Assembly: GCA_904066235.2 (NCBI GenBank)
Contig: CAJFCV020000003.1
Span: forward strand, 2,976,001-3,040,000
From: Bursaphelenchus xylophilus
Lineage: Eukaryota > Nematoda > Chromadorea > Rhabditida > Aphelenchoididae
DNA: 64,000 nucleotides
Direction of reading: 5' to 3'
Part shown: one piece after another, positions 27,941 to 39,000 of the stretch
Layout of the letters: every line of letters starts with the position of its first letter
Position numbering within the stretch: the first letter of the stretch is position 1
The notes under the pieces: model-generated
The model's database searches: none
What the model was told of the DNA's origin: nothing
Seen by the model: only the letters and a program-made list of their open reading frames with translations
Program-made: the position numbers and the translations under genes

Positions 27941-28159
27941 GGCCAGAAGAAAGGTTCTAGATGTCCCGCTGACCGAGAAGAAGTAGAGTTCATCTTCTCG
28001 GGGGATCTTGTGGGAACAATAAAACCCGAACAACTTTTTTCTCGCAAAAAAAAGAAAGAACTGATCTTCAGAGGAGAAATTCGACCGTTTAATGAATTCG
28101 CGCTTGGGAAAAACAAGCAAAAACAGACGAAGAAGGAACGAGAAGTGGCGCTGAATTAG
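27941..28159 (+). CDS. Weak coding candidate, Lys/Arg-rich C-terminal tail
   Basis: Open for 72 codons and ending in TAG at 28,157-28,159. The tail reads KNKQKQTKKEREVALN, after a segment EELIFRGEIRPFNEF-like in character. There is no ATG in frame; translation would need an acceptor such as GGCCAG at about 27,945 and upstream exons that I cannot find. The reverse strand here is also open, so coding status is doubtful. It could be the remains of a gene truncated near the mariner relic, or the 3' exon of a gene upstream of the H3 variant. No family recognised. Confidence 0.2.
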   Translation, partial: GQKKGSRCPADREEVEFIFSGDLVGTIKPEQLFSRKKKKELIFRGEIRPFNEFALGKNKQKQTKKEREVALN

Positions 28160-28781
28160 TAGGGTTTAATTTTACAACAAATCGAGGGGTTTTATATGAT
28201 TTGAAGAGCTCTGAAGCAAGTGTAAGGTAAAAATCGGAGAAAAATTGAAGAAAAAAGTTAAAAGTATTAACATAAATTGAAAATACATGAAATATCAGGT
28301 CAGAAAACATACATAATATCATATTATGAAGTTCAATAAACGTATTTTACCATAACTTTTTCGTTTTTTCAAATATTTGATACTCGATGCCATGTGTAAT
28401 ATCGAAAAGTCCAAAGAATAAAAATTTTTTGATTTGAAATCTCATGGAAATCCTTACTCAACATTTATCAACCTGTTTTCTCAATTCCAACTACAGTAAT
28501 CGCCAACGACAACCCAAGGACAAGACTTGACGCAAAAGTGGAACACTTGACTCAAACAGTTTTCTGTCGGCGACTGGTCGAATTTTCCGCAACAAACTAC
28601 TTTTTCACACTAATTCCGACACTTCTTTGTGGCAAGCGGTTATTTTCTGGCAAATAGCAACACTTTTTTCGAGTTTTGACATCAAATGTCTAGTGCAATA
28701 TCGGAAATCTTGAATATTTTTCATTTTTTGTTGACGTAAATTTTCATTCTTATCTATCAGATCCCTTGAATAATTTCTTAC

Positions 28782-28791
28782 CCCTTTTCAG
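28782..28791 (+). promoter_or_regulatory. Likely trans-splice acceptor upstream of the H3 variant
   Basis: CCCTTTTCAG ends at 28,791, 17 bases before the ATG, with no good donor close upstream. In nematodes this pattern usually marks spliced-leader addition. An ordinary intron in the 5' untranslated region is the alternative. Confidence 0.5.
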
Positions 28792-28808
28792 GACACACAA
28801 ACCCTAAA

Positions 28809-29751
28809 ATGGCCCGTAATAAGCAAGCAACTCCTGTCGCGCACCTCCAAACCGCCCGGAAGTCGGTCACCAACCGAGCTTCTTTCCTCCGCGGCGGTGG
28901 TCCACAGAACGCCGTCGCTGAGCCCAAGAAGACCAAAAGCAGGAAGACCAAGAAGGCGAAGGACTCTCAGTCGCAGGATCTACAGTTCTTCAGCAAAAAT
29001 GGAAAAAGTAAGCTCACATGGTTAATATTATTTTTTTCAAACTCTAGAGAATTTTGATGGTTGATTGGTAAATTGCGGCTGTTTTTGGCTTCTCCATGCC
29101 ATTTTGCGTAATTGGCGTTATTTTTCATCGTCTATGGGCCAAATTCGCAAATTTACATTATTTTAGGTATAAAAACGAAAATTTTTGACGTTTTTTGATT
29201 GTTTTGTCCTCCAACGCGTGAAATGTGACTGTAAATTACTGTTTACTGCTATTTCACTCACTTTGATATTTATCTTTCCATTCATCAATCTTTCTGAAAT
29301 TTACCTTATGTTAGGCTAAAAATATTGATTTTTTGACGTTTCTCCGCAAATGCTGATGTCGCCGTTTCAGGAATTCGAGTTTTTGAAGAGATCCGCCGTT
29401 GCCAGCGTCAGACGATCTCTTTCATCCCGAGGGCAGCTTTTTTCCGGTTGGTGAAATCAATTGCCACGGAGTTTTCGGCCGACCTGAAATATAAAGTCGA
29501 AGCCATCATGTGTTTGCAGGTATTTTGATTTTTTATGCTGTTTTCTGTCATTTAGGAGCCATTTGCCAGCTTTATTCTCACTTGCGCCGCTATTTTGCAC
29601 CAATTTTGTATTACTTTAGGAGGCAGCCGAGGCCTATCTAACCCAAGTCTTCGAGGACACCAATTTGCTCGCCATGCACGCTGGACGCGTTACGATCATG
29701 GCCAGGGACATGAAGCTGGCCATGAGGATCCGCGGCAACAAGAATTATTAA
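28809..29751 (+). CDS. Highly divergent histone H3 variant
   Basis: Exons 28809-29007, 29371-29519 and 29620-29751 join in phase to 159 residues; canonical H3 has about 136 and usually no introns. The start MARNKQ matches the H3 N terminus (MARTKQ) but is followed by an eight-residue insertion before TARKS. The rest of the tail is Lys/Ser-rich and unlike H3. The fold domain (from about residue 67) keeps [49 protein letters not shown] and MRIRG. Notable changes from H3: K79 of the DFKTD loop is Ser (EFSAD), K56 is Arg, the K of HAKRVT is Gly (HAGRVT, as in CENP-A), MPKD is MARD, and LARRIRG is LAMRIRG. Loop 1 has H3 length, not the CENP-A two-residue extension. It should pair with H4 in a nucleosome. 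Whether it is a centromeric, germline or other variant cannot be told from sequence alone. Confidence 0.9.
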
Positions 29752-30354
29752 TAATTTGACCTCTCATTTCATTTATCCCAGTTTTCATTTGACTAACCCA
29801 AATTTTGTTGCTTTTTTTGTTGGATAATCGATAAATACTAATGTACACGTATTTGATGGTCTTTTTTATGGTTTAAACGGTTTTTGACCGACCTTTACTG
29901 CCAAATTTGAGGTTTTTTGAGCAAAATTGGCAGATTTGTCATGTATAAGGTACGAAAACTGTAGTGATGGGTTTTATACTGCGGAAAAGGGCTGGAACAG
30001 ATGTTATATAGTTTCTTTAGGTCATCTACGTTGTTATCGAGGTACTTGCAACAAAATTACATAAAAAAATTTGGGTACTAAGACTAAATTTTCTATTTTT
30101 TCCCGATTTTTTCAAAAAACGGCCATAATTTCGACACCTCACTATGTAAAAATCCTGCGTACACTAAAAATTTTCTCCAAAATTTAAAATTACAAGTTTA
30201 TTTGCTAAAAAAAATCCAATAATTTATTATAAATACCGATAAAAATATTATTAATTAACTCAACATTACAAATCCAAAAATGGATATTGTAGAACAATAA
30301 AAATTGCAGTTACAAACCTTCGGGCAAGACTAGAAACTAAAATTAAAATTGGCT
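29752..30354. other. Intergenic, convergent 3' ends
   Basis: About 600 bp between the plus-strand H3 variant and the minus-strand OST3 gene, which converge here. AT-rich; must contain both 3' untranslated regions. I see no gene or repeat of note. Confidence 0.6.
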
Positions 30355-32385
30355 CTAACTGAAGAGGAAGTGATATGGGTATCCTTGGTACTTGCTGCGG
30401 AAAACGGAGAGGAGCAAGCTGAAGAATATAACAACCAGCCCGATTCCGGCGTAGCAAAAGACTGAAATAGAGATTATTATTACATTTGGGTAATTCTTGA
30501 GGGAGAAAACGATCTTTTTAGGATTTTGATGTCTAGTGCAATATAAAAAGTTCGTCGAAATTGCCTTATTTTCTAGTAAAATCATCTACGGGCCATCACT
30601 GTTATATTTTTACACTAATCCCTCCACAAAATCTGCAAAAAACTTGATATTTTCGTGTTTTTATTATATCTGATCTCAAGTATAATATCGCAACTCAACC
30701 AAAAATCAATACCGCGATATAAATCCAAGTTTTCTATCAAAACAAGCAAAAAAAGGGACTATTCATCAAAAAAAATTTTACCGCAGACCTCAATTTCGAA
30801 CTTATATTCCCAGTCCCGCACTGTGCACTAACTTTCTCCCTAAAATCCTCAACACAAAGCCAAAATCAACTTACATTTCTTCTTCCCTTGTTGATCAGTC
30901 AGCTTTCCAGATGCACTTTCATTCAAGAACACCATTCCCAAAGAAATCAAGGCGTACAAGACAAAAACGATATAAGTTTCAGCGATCAGCTGATACTGAG
31001 TGGAGCCATGGATGAAAGAAGTCTGGCGGGATTGGGGATGGGTCATGAGGAATGGAGGTGAGCGGATGTGATTCCACATCTGTCCAGACTGGAAGGCGAG
31101 GACAAAGGCCTGAAATTTTTGATGTCGTTATATTGTAGTAGGTTTGAGATGCAAAAAATGAAAAAAATATCGCAAAATATCAGTAATTTAATTACAGGTA
31201 TAGCAAGCAATTTTTTGTTTACTGAATAATTCATATTTCCAGTTGTCTTTCTTTTCTCTTCTGTGCCTAAATTTCAACAAGAACAATAAAAATAACTCAC
31301 CACACAAACAAATCCCCAGAAGTTGGACGAATACAAGAAGTCCATGCTGTCTCTTCGCATGTACAACATTCCCAAGATCAACATGACCAAGAGAACAATC
31401 ACAATTGGACCAGCGTAATTCGGTGGGCGCATTACTCGGATCTAAAATTTAAGTTTTATCAAAATGGTTGGAGAAAGACAAAACTAAATTTAAAATAAAT
31501 CTCACATTAACATCAGTGCGCTCTTGAATAAACTTAGCAATGGCTTCGGCACCAAATCCAGATCTTTGGAAGTCCATCTGATCAGGTTTCTTGTTGGTGG
31601 TTCTGGCTGGGAAGTGGAAGATGACTGGAGCAGTGTTCAAATTGAGCTAAAACAATCCATATTTTACCCTTCGACACCTAATTAATAAGTTGACAGACAG
31701 GTTTCAATGCGTTTTTGGAAATCTGATGTCTAGTACAATATAATTTTTAAACATGTGGACTGAAAATTAAATTAAAATCAGCGAGAAAAGCAGAGTCCAG
31801 TAATTCTGGAAACACCTTGGATGAAATTACAGCTCTCAGTTTTTTGGATCCTATCAACAGACCTCATGAATAACATATTTCTTTTGTAGAACTTAAAACT
31901 GCGGGTACTTTTACTACAAAAGCAAATATAGAGCATAAACTTGCTATACGTCAACTGTTCCTTGCAAAATCCCCACAAAAACCTTTCATTAGGACCTAAA
32001 AACCAAGGACATCAAGTACAACATAACCCACCTGTTGGAAAGCCTGTGGATTGTCTCCATAGTCCACAACCGCGAAATACAAGTTCTTGGCGTGCAAGTA
32101 GGAGTATCGATAAGAATTGGCGACAATTGTGAACTCCTCATGGGCTGGTTTGCAAATCGCGCACTGGAAATCCGAGCCCATAGCCGTGAACATCACAATC
32201 ATACTGTAATTTCTCGGTTGTGACCGAACCAATTGACGCCATTTGTCGTTGTTCAGGTTGATGAAAGGTCTCTTCAGCAGCGAGTCTTGGAGGATCTTCA
32301 CTTTCTCTTCCAACGACCTGGTTTGAGCCGAGATTTGCGGCAAAATCAGGGAAAAAAGAGCCAACAATCCGAGGAAAACCCGCAT
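30355..32385 (-). CDS. Oligosaccharyltransferase OST3/OST6 subunit (TUSC3/MAGT1 type)
   Basis: Five exons, 32385-32032, 31646-31506, 31441-31301, 31109-30875 and 30461-30355, join in phase to 325 residues (human TUSC3 is about 348). Residues 1-20 form a signal peptide ending ILPQISA. A thioredoxin-like luminal domain follows with the redox motif CAIC at residues 75-78 ([13 protein letters not shown]). Membrane segments follow: [17 protein letters not shown], one after [30 protein letters not shown] and [16 protein letters not shown]. That is the four-helix topology of the family. Known role: an accessory subunit of STT3B-type OST in the ER that holds substrate cysteines during N-glycosylation; the family is also linked to magnesium transport. 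The ATG is five bases after TATTTTCAG (exon start 32,390), a likely trans-splice site. The cysteine pair is intact, so a functional subunit is expected. Confidence 0.95.
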
Positions 32386-32390
32386 TTTCC

Positions 32391-33005
32391 CTGAAAATAT
32401 TCGATATAACATATCAAAACTATAATATTCTGACGTGTAACAGTCCAATACAATTTTAGAAACCTATTTCGATCCAAAAATCACGATAATTACACGTTTA
32501 GATGGCCAAAAGCCGGGAAATTTGCGAGTGAGACACGTCGAAAAAAATTTACAAAAATGCCATTTGAATTTGGCGGGCAAATGTTTTCGTGGTGGGAGAA
32601 AATCGTGAATTACGTGAATGTGGAATTTGACATTATTTTATGTAAAAAGATAGAAGAGGGTGTAAAATACGTCAGGGTGTCTTTGTAAAATATTTTTATC
32701 CATTTTCGAAGTAAACTTTGATTTTTTTGGTCCAATTGAGCATGGATAATATAATTTTTTTCAAACTCAATCCTGCAAATATTTTCGTTGTGATAGCGAG
32801 AAGATGCCGTATGTTTGCTAATCATCAAAAAAGACGATCTTGACTTACACAGTTTTAATCCCCACAAATAATCTGAACCTTTGATCAAAGCCCACCTTTT
32901 TGTAAACTCCCCCCGAAAAGACTGCCCATTTGTAAATGAGATCGCAACCATAACATTGCTTCTTCTTTTTGTTTATTTTCTCAAAGGTCTAAGATTGTTT
33001 TATCA
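32391..33005. other. Divergent promoter interval between OST3 and ACMSD
   Basis: About 615 bp separate the two divergent start codons. It is AT-rich, contains TAAAATACGTC near 32,664, and has a 113-codon reverse open frame (32,610-32,951) of low-complexity character that I do not accept as a gene. Promoters of both genes should lie here, but I cannot mark a specific element. Confidence 0.5.
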
Positions 33006-36000
33006 ATGTTTAGTCCAGGTGGGAGCCAGCTTTTGACTTTTAAAAATCAAAAACATTATTTTAGCCTCATCTGATCGGAAGATTGATGTTCATGCGCATG
33101 TTTTGCCCAGTGAGATTCCAGATTTCTCCAAGGTGAGTAGTCTCTGATATTTCCAGTATCTTGCTGATTTAGCAATTTGGCTATCCCGGGTTTCTGAGCC
33201 TGCAAAAGAGCGGAGATCCGGATGGAAAGGCGAACATGATGAAAGATGGAAAACTTTTCCGAGTTGTGACCAAAAACTGTTACGATGTGGATGAAAGAGT
33301 TCGGGAGATGGACAAGTGTCATGTGAATGTCCAAGCAATATCAACAGTTCCGGTCATGTTCAATTATTGGGTGAGAGTTTGATCAAATTATATTATACAT
33401 GATTAGATATACATACATGGCAAGTCTTTGGGCTTGAATATCTCAAGTCTAAGTAGTAGTATTGCTCTGAAATTTTTAACAGTTTAACTAGAAAGACGTT
33501 GTAATCATCACGAAAAATTTTGGCCTCATTCTTAAAGGCGCAGCTGAGATATAGCTAGTTGAACCAAAGCCTCTCAGTAAATAATGTTTACCAAAATTTT
33601 CAGGCCAAACCCGAAGACAATGAGATTGTAGCCCGTTTTCTCAACGACGATATCACTTCTCAATGCCAGAAATACCCTGATCGACTAGTTCCAATGTCAA
33701 CTTTACCTCTTCAAAACATGGACTTGGCGATAAAGGTAGGATAACATAACAAAATTGATTATTTCAAAGTAAAATTTATTATTTCCAACAAAAATTGAGA
33801 CTTTTCAAATTGAATTAGGAAGGTTACAATGAGATTTGAGTTGAAAATCGATTGAAAATTACGAGTAGTATCAAAAAACATGAGAAATCAGTGAATATTT
33901 ACTAAAAATTGAGCGAATCATCGAGTTTATAAAGAAAAAAAGTGGAAATTTGAGATTTCTGGATTGTAAAAGATTTTCTACTGAAGTTACACTGCTATTT
34001 TCGAGTTTTACAGTTTGAAAAAATATCGAAAATTTGAAAAAAAAATAAAAATTTTTGGATGAAAAATCTGAAAAAATCGCAATTTTTGATGATTTTTCGG
34101 TTTTTGATTAAAAATGAAGGCGTAAAGATTGACATAGTAATGTAAAATTACTTTCAAACTCCTTTTCACAATCAAAAAACCCCAAAAAAGCTACTGATAA
34201 GCGAAGAAATTTGAGAACAAAGGGATAGAAAAGCGAGTAGAAGATAGGCCTAGAACCACCGAAAAATGGACAGAACGGGAAATGTGGAAATGGGAAAAAA
34301 CGTTGCGTTGAGGTACCATCAGTAGGTGCAGATCCTCAAGAAGGACTTGAGTGGGTTCTCCGCGGCGGCGCACGGTCTGAAAAGTTGGCAATTGGCAAAA
34401 AAAAGTTTTGAGGTTTTTCAGATCCAAGTTGCAAATTATCCTTGTAATCTGGAGGTTAGTTGAACTATCACGACGAGTGTTTGTTAGTGGCGCTCTCAGC
34501 TCGCGATGGACGCAAAAACAGAGCAATTGGCGATAGGTTTTGCGGTTTGTGAAAGCATAGGTGTTATAGAATTATGTGAGATATCGGTGAGTATTGAGGT
34601 GAAATGACGACTGTTGTAGTTTAATTTGGTTTAAAAAGCCAATGCTATACAGAAAACTTAGAAACAAGCGTATTTCACCTTCAGAATACTAAATTTCTTA
34701 AGTGGGAAAAATATCAGTTAAACTCCAAAAATAAGGTGATTTTTGGCCTCCCTAATGTATTCAAAATGACTGTTGGGAAAAAACAGATATTACAAAAAGT
34801 CTATTAGGCAGTAATAAATAATTTTATTGCATAGTTTTTGCAGTGAAACGTGATCTATGGCCAGAAAAGTGATGATTCCGCCAAAAAAATCTATTTTTCT
34901 TGACGAAAACTTGGCAAATTGCTTGTTCAAAAAGAACTAAAATCCGTGTCAACTATATTATGACACTTGGAATGCCATTATATTAATCAAGAGTTTCAAA
35001 AATTTCATAACAATCCTCATTTCCCTCCTCAATACCAAGTGTAATATAAACCACTGCAAGCCTGGCAAACAAAACAATAGGTCAACAGAAAGTGCTTTCA
35101 AATACTTTTTAAACAAACTGCTATCAGTTAGTAATCATTAGTAATAAAATTAAATCAATATAATAGCCGAATACTCACTCAACAAGGTAATGATACCAGT
35201 AGAACACATTGAACAAAGCGAAGAGGGCCGGGAACAACATGGCCGAGTACTTGTCGATCTTCAGGGCCAATGTGGCCTTCCTCAGTCGCTTCGCACTTGG
35301 CGGACTCATTGGCGGCGGGAGCGCCGGGTCCTCGCTGTACATTGAGGTATTCATGAGACCGTCTTGATGGATCCGCTGGCCCTCTCCGTACGCGTTCATG
35401 ACTCGTTGCTCTAGGGGAGTTGGTGCCGGGAACTGAGAGCCTGGATTATGACAAGCGCAGGGGCCGGCTATGGCGGACATTGCCGACTTCAGATTGCCAT
35501 TCAGACCATAACCGGGAGGAATGTAGCCGTAGTCGTTGGAATTGTTGAGAAGCTTTTGATGCTCCTCTTCGTTCTCCTTGGAGCGGCTGGTTAGACGGCT
35601 GAAAGTTAAGGTTATGGTGTTCGCGGTCACTAATAGTGGCGGACCTGATCCAGTGGCAAAAAACGTGCCATTTTGCATCCGGGAAGTATCAAAAATGTGG
35701 CAAAATGCTTCCCTTTCCAAGTGAGAAAACTCTGATTTTAAAAGCGCGCCCGCTTTTTTTGTGAGGCAAACCCTTCAAAACGAAGTTTTTTCACTTGGAG
35801 AGGGAAGCATTTTGCCACATTTTTGATGCTTCCCGGATGCAAAATGGTACGTTATTTGCTACTGGATCGGGTCCGTGACTGTAGAAAGCACTTTTTATAA
35901 AGAGTTTTTTTTTCAGTTTTTAGGTCGTGCATTGCAGAAGTACCGGAGATTTTTGCGAAAAATCAGTCGTTTATGCAAGGCGCGTGCTAAAAATCCCGCG

Positions 36001-39000
36001 TATATCTTACAATTAGAAATCCCCTCAAACTCTTACCGTTGCAAAAATCCGCAACTGTTGTTGTCGCTGGCCGTGTATTGCGGTGGTTCGATATGATGTG
36101 GCGGCAGAGGTGAGGCCGACTTGATCGGTTTTATGTGAATCGTCGTTGCCGGCGCAGAATCCATCGATTGATTCGAGGGTTTTACCGCCATCGCCGCCGG
36201 ATTATCCGAGTCCTGCCGACTCAGATAGCCGACCCACGCCAACTCCAAGAGTGAGCAGAAGACGAACGTCATGCATGAGAGAAGCCAGATGTCGATGGCT
36301 TTTACGTAACTGACGCGAGGCAAATTTCGGATGATATTTCCGAATTGGAAGGTCATAGCTGAAAAGTGAGGTTATAGGACGTTGTGGTAGTATCTATGGG
36401 GTGTTTCGTTGGTTGACTTACCAAGCAATGAATTTACACCCAACATTGTGCGAGCCGGAATGGCATTGGTACCCAGTACAAAAGAGATCCATGCTGAAAA
36501 AAGAGGATTTGAAAGTTATAGGTGTGAGATAACAACGGTTGTTTAGCAGTAATCTGTTGTAAAAAAGAGGACCTGCCATAGTGTGACTGTCGGATTTATA
36601 AGACATTATCAGCATACTTTGTGTGGGTCATTTCGAAAATCCTGAAGATTTTAGCTCTGTCGAGATATTCAGCGATCTTTTCGAACCAGAGACTGTAAAA
36701 AGTGAGGAGAGGTGGTCAGAGAAGACAGATTTTAACTGAAACATCCCTTTTTCTCTGACCGTCTCTCCTCATTTTGCATAGTCTTTTGTCTGAAAAGACC
36801 TTGAATATCCCGGCTATGCGTAGCGACACTTGCGGGCATCCACTTTGCGGGCAGCTGACATTTTTTGATTAAAATTACGATTTCCCTTTCGTAATCTACG
36901 TAGTATGATGGAAATTTTACATTGGCGACTCCCCAATATTGATGAGTACACAGATCTATTAAATTTTTCCACTGCTTTCAAAGTTATGGCAGTTTGTTTT
37001 CAAAAAATGGTAAAACTACCCGGATAAGCCTATGGTAACTAACTATTCAAGCCACTTATGCACCTAGAAACTTAATCCGCAACATCTAGCTGCGAAGTTG
37101 ATCGATTGAATTTCCAGCTGTAAGCAAATGTTGGCTGATTTCAAAACAGGCCTGCAGAATCTCCGTGGTTTTTCAAGGTGCCCGCAAAGTGGTTGCCCGC
37201 AAGCGTGGGCCTGCCGCTACGGGCGAGCTGCAATTTTTAGGGCTTGATTTTTGGCCCCTGACTACTGGAAGCACATAGACGGGCCCTACCAAATTAATGT
37301 TTAAAATACGCAGTAGCACATAACGCGAGGACTTACAGATAAAAATAGTGAGGTAGGTGGGGAGATAAGCTTGTAGAATATACCATCCGGCCCTTCGTTT
37401 GAAATGAAACATCATCGTGAGCTCGTGCCATTGACCCGCGGGATATGGGACCTCATGTCGGACGTTGTCGATGCGGTCCAATTCGTAATCGGCCAGCTCC
37501 ATTTTCTCTCGCATTGGCGCCACTCCCAACGGCGACCAATTCATCTCCACTTCAGCGATGTTGTAACTGGAAATAATAGCAATGATTACTGTAATGCTGA
37601 TAACAAAATATTTGTAAAAATAGTGGGGCCTTACTTGAAGCTCTCAAAAGTCAAAGTGCAGGTGACATTATCGAAGGGAAAACGGGTTAGATCCATTCCA
37701 CATGGCCCTTGAAGTTTCAACCGGTAATTTGTCCAGACTGCAAGTAAAAATAGTTGTATAAAAACATAGTAAATAGTTTCTAATTTCGCATAGAAGGACA
37801 TATTAGACTTTTCATGATACAAGAATTGAACTTGCAAGTGATTTTTGAAATCTCCGAAAATTTCCAGAAAATCCGTCATGATGACTTCTCTTGAAACTAT
37901 AGTGTTGATTGAGCCGGAGGCGAAAATAGACTTTTCAAGCTTAATTACGACCAAGTAAAAATATTACGTGCCGAAATTTTCATATTGCCAAAAATATGTC
38001 ATCATGACACATTTTATTTGAAGATTTTTAACTCTGATTTTTCAGATTTAAAAACGTCATCATTTGACGCCACAATGATAAACTTGTATCACAATTTAAT
38101 TTGATCATCCAATGACGACCGAGTTTTTAAAATTTTTTGCAAAAATGTTGAATTTTCCTTTTCCCACGTTCTCTACGACGTCTGATGTGCCTTATATTTG
38201 CACAAATTCGCTTATAGTCCTAGTGGCCTCAAAAATTTCCCTCATGACCTCTTCTGCGCGCCGAAGGCGGAAATTGGATTGTTCCGGCGTTTTCCCGTTA
38301 TAGCGTGATAAAAGTGATGTCGCCGTGTTTTCGTCCGCCTAAATCAAATCCCGATGGAGCCGAGATTCGATTACAGCAGACGGGTTTAGCTTTGATGTGG
38401 GATTATAGTCTAGAGTTCGACGAGAGTATAATTGTCGTCCTAGACGTTCATTTCCGGGACTTTTTGAAAAAAAATGATTTGGTGGAAAACGGGACAGAAA
38501 AAAGCAAAAAAAAGGCTACAGTAAAAAGAACAGAGGGCGATATTGCAAGCCAGCTCAACTCTAGAAGTCTCTGGGGCAAGGTTTGAGCAAAAAACCGGCT
38601 TGTTGCAGAATGCCAAAGGTTTTGAAAGTTGGCGGGAAATTTGAATTTTTGAATTTTAACGTCTTCCTTTTGAAAGTAATAGGCGTTTAGCAGCTTTGGC
38701 AGGCTACATACAGCTTTTATTTCTCAAATCAATTGGAAATTTGCATAAAATTTGCATAAAAAAAAAGATTTGCATGTCTTATTTCCTACCTGAGCCATTA
38801 GCGTAAATCAGCAGGAAAATGTTGGGAAATGGACTGCGATGGATGTCCGCTGTTTTTGAGTTGATAAAACACGAATTTGGAGTCCATAACTTCTCCAGGA
38901 GCACACTGTTCAACGAAAGATTATGTTTACAAGGCTCCATCCAAGAGTAATCCAACGAAGGGTCGTTCCACATCTCACTGATGTAAATGTCTAGCTGAAA

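Larger units (their letters stand above)
24843..28790. other. Repeat-rich intergenic region, AKAP10-like to H3 variant
   Basis: About 3.9 kb between two divergently transcribed genes, so both promoters should be here. Apart from the mariner relic (26,454-27,691), the palindrome at 26,190-26,345 and one weak open frame (27,941-28,159), I see AT-rich sequence with many copies of the 9-mer TAAAATACG (for example near 25,120, 25,230 and 25,265). No confident gene. Confidence 0.6.

Noticed and set aside
28809..29751. Direct assignment of the H3 variant as CENP-A
   Set aside because: HAGRVT resembles CENP-A, but loop 1 lacks the two extra residues and the N terminus is H3-like, so only 'divergent H3 variant' is supported.
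32610..32951. 113-codon minus-strand frame between OST3 and ACMSD
   Set aside because: Low-complexity, AT-driven composition, no splice signals, no recognisable motif.
34191..34526. 111-codon minus-strand frame in ACMSD intron 4
   Set aside because: Contains a small GC-rich patch ([18 protein letters not shown]) but no bounding splice sites or family; not distinguishable from chance.
38305..38586. 93-codon plus-strand frame
   Set aside because: Lies inside an intron of the channel gene, ends in AT-rich KSKKK-type sequence, and has no motif or neighbours to join.
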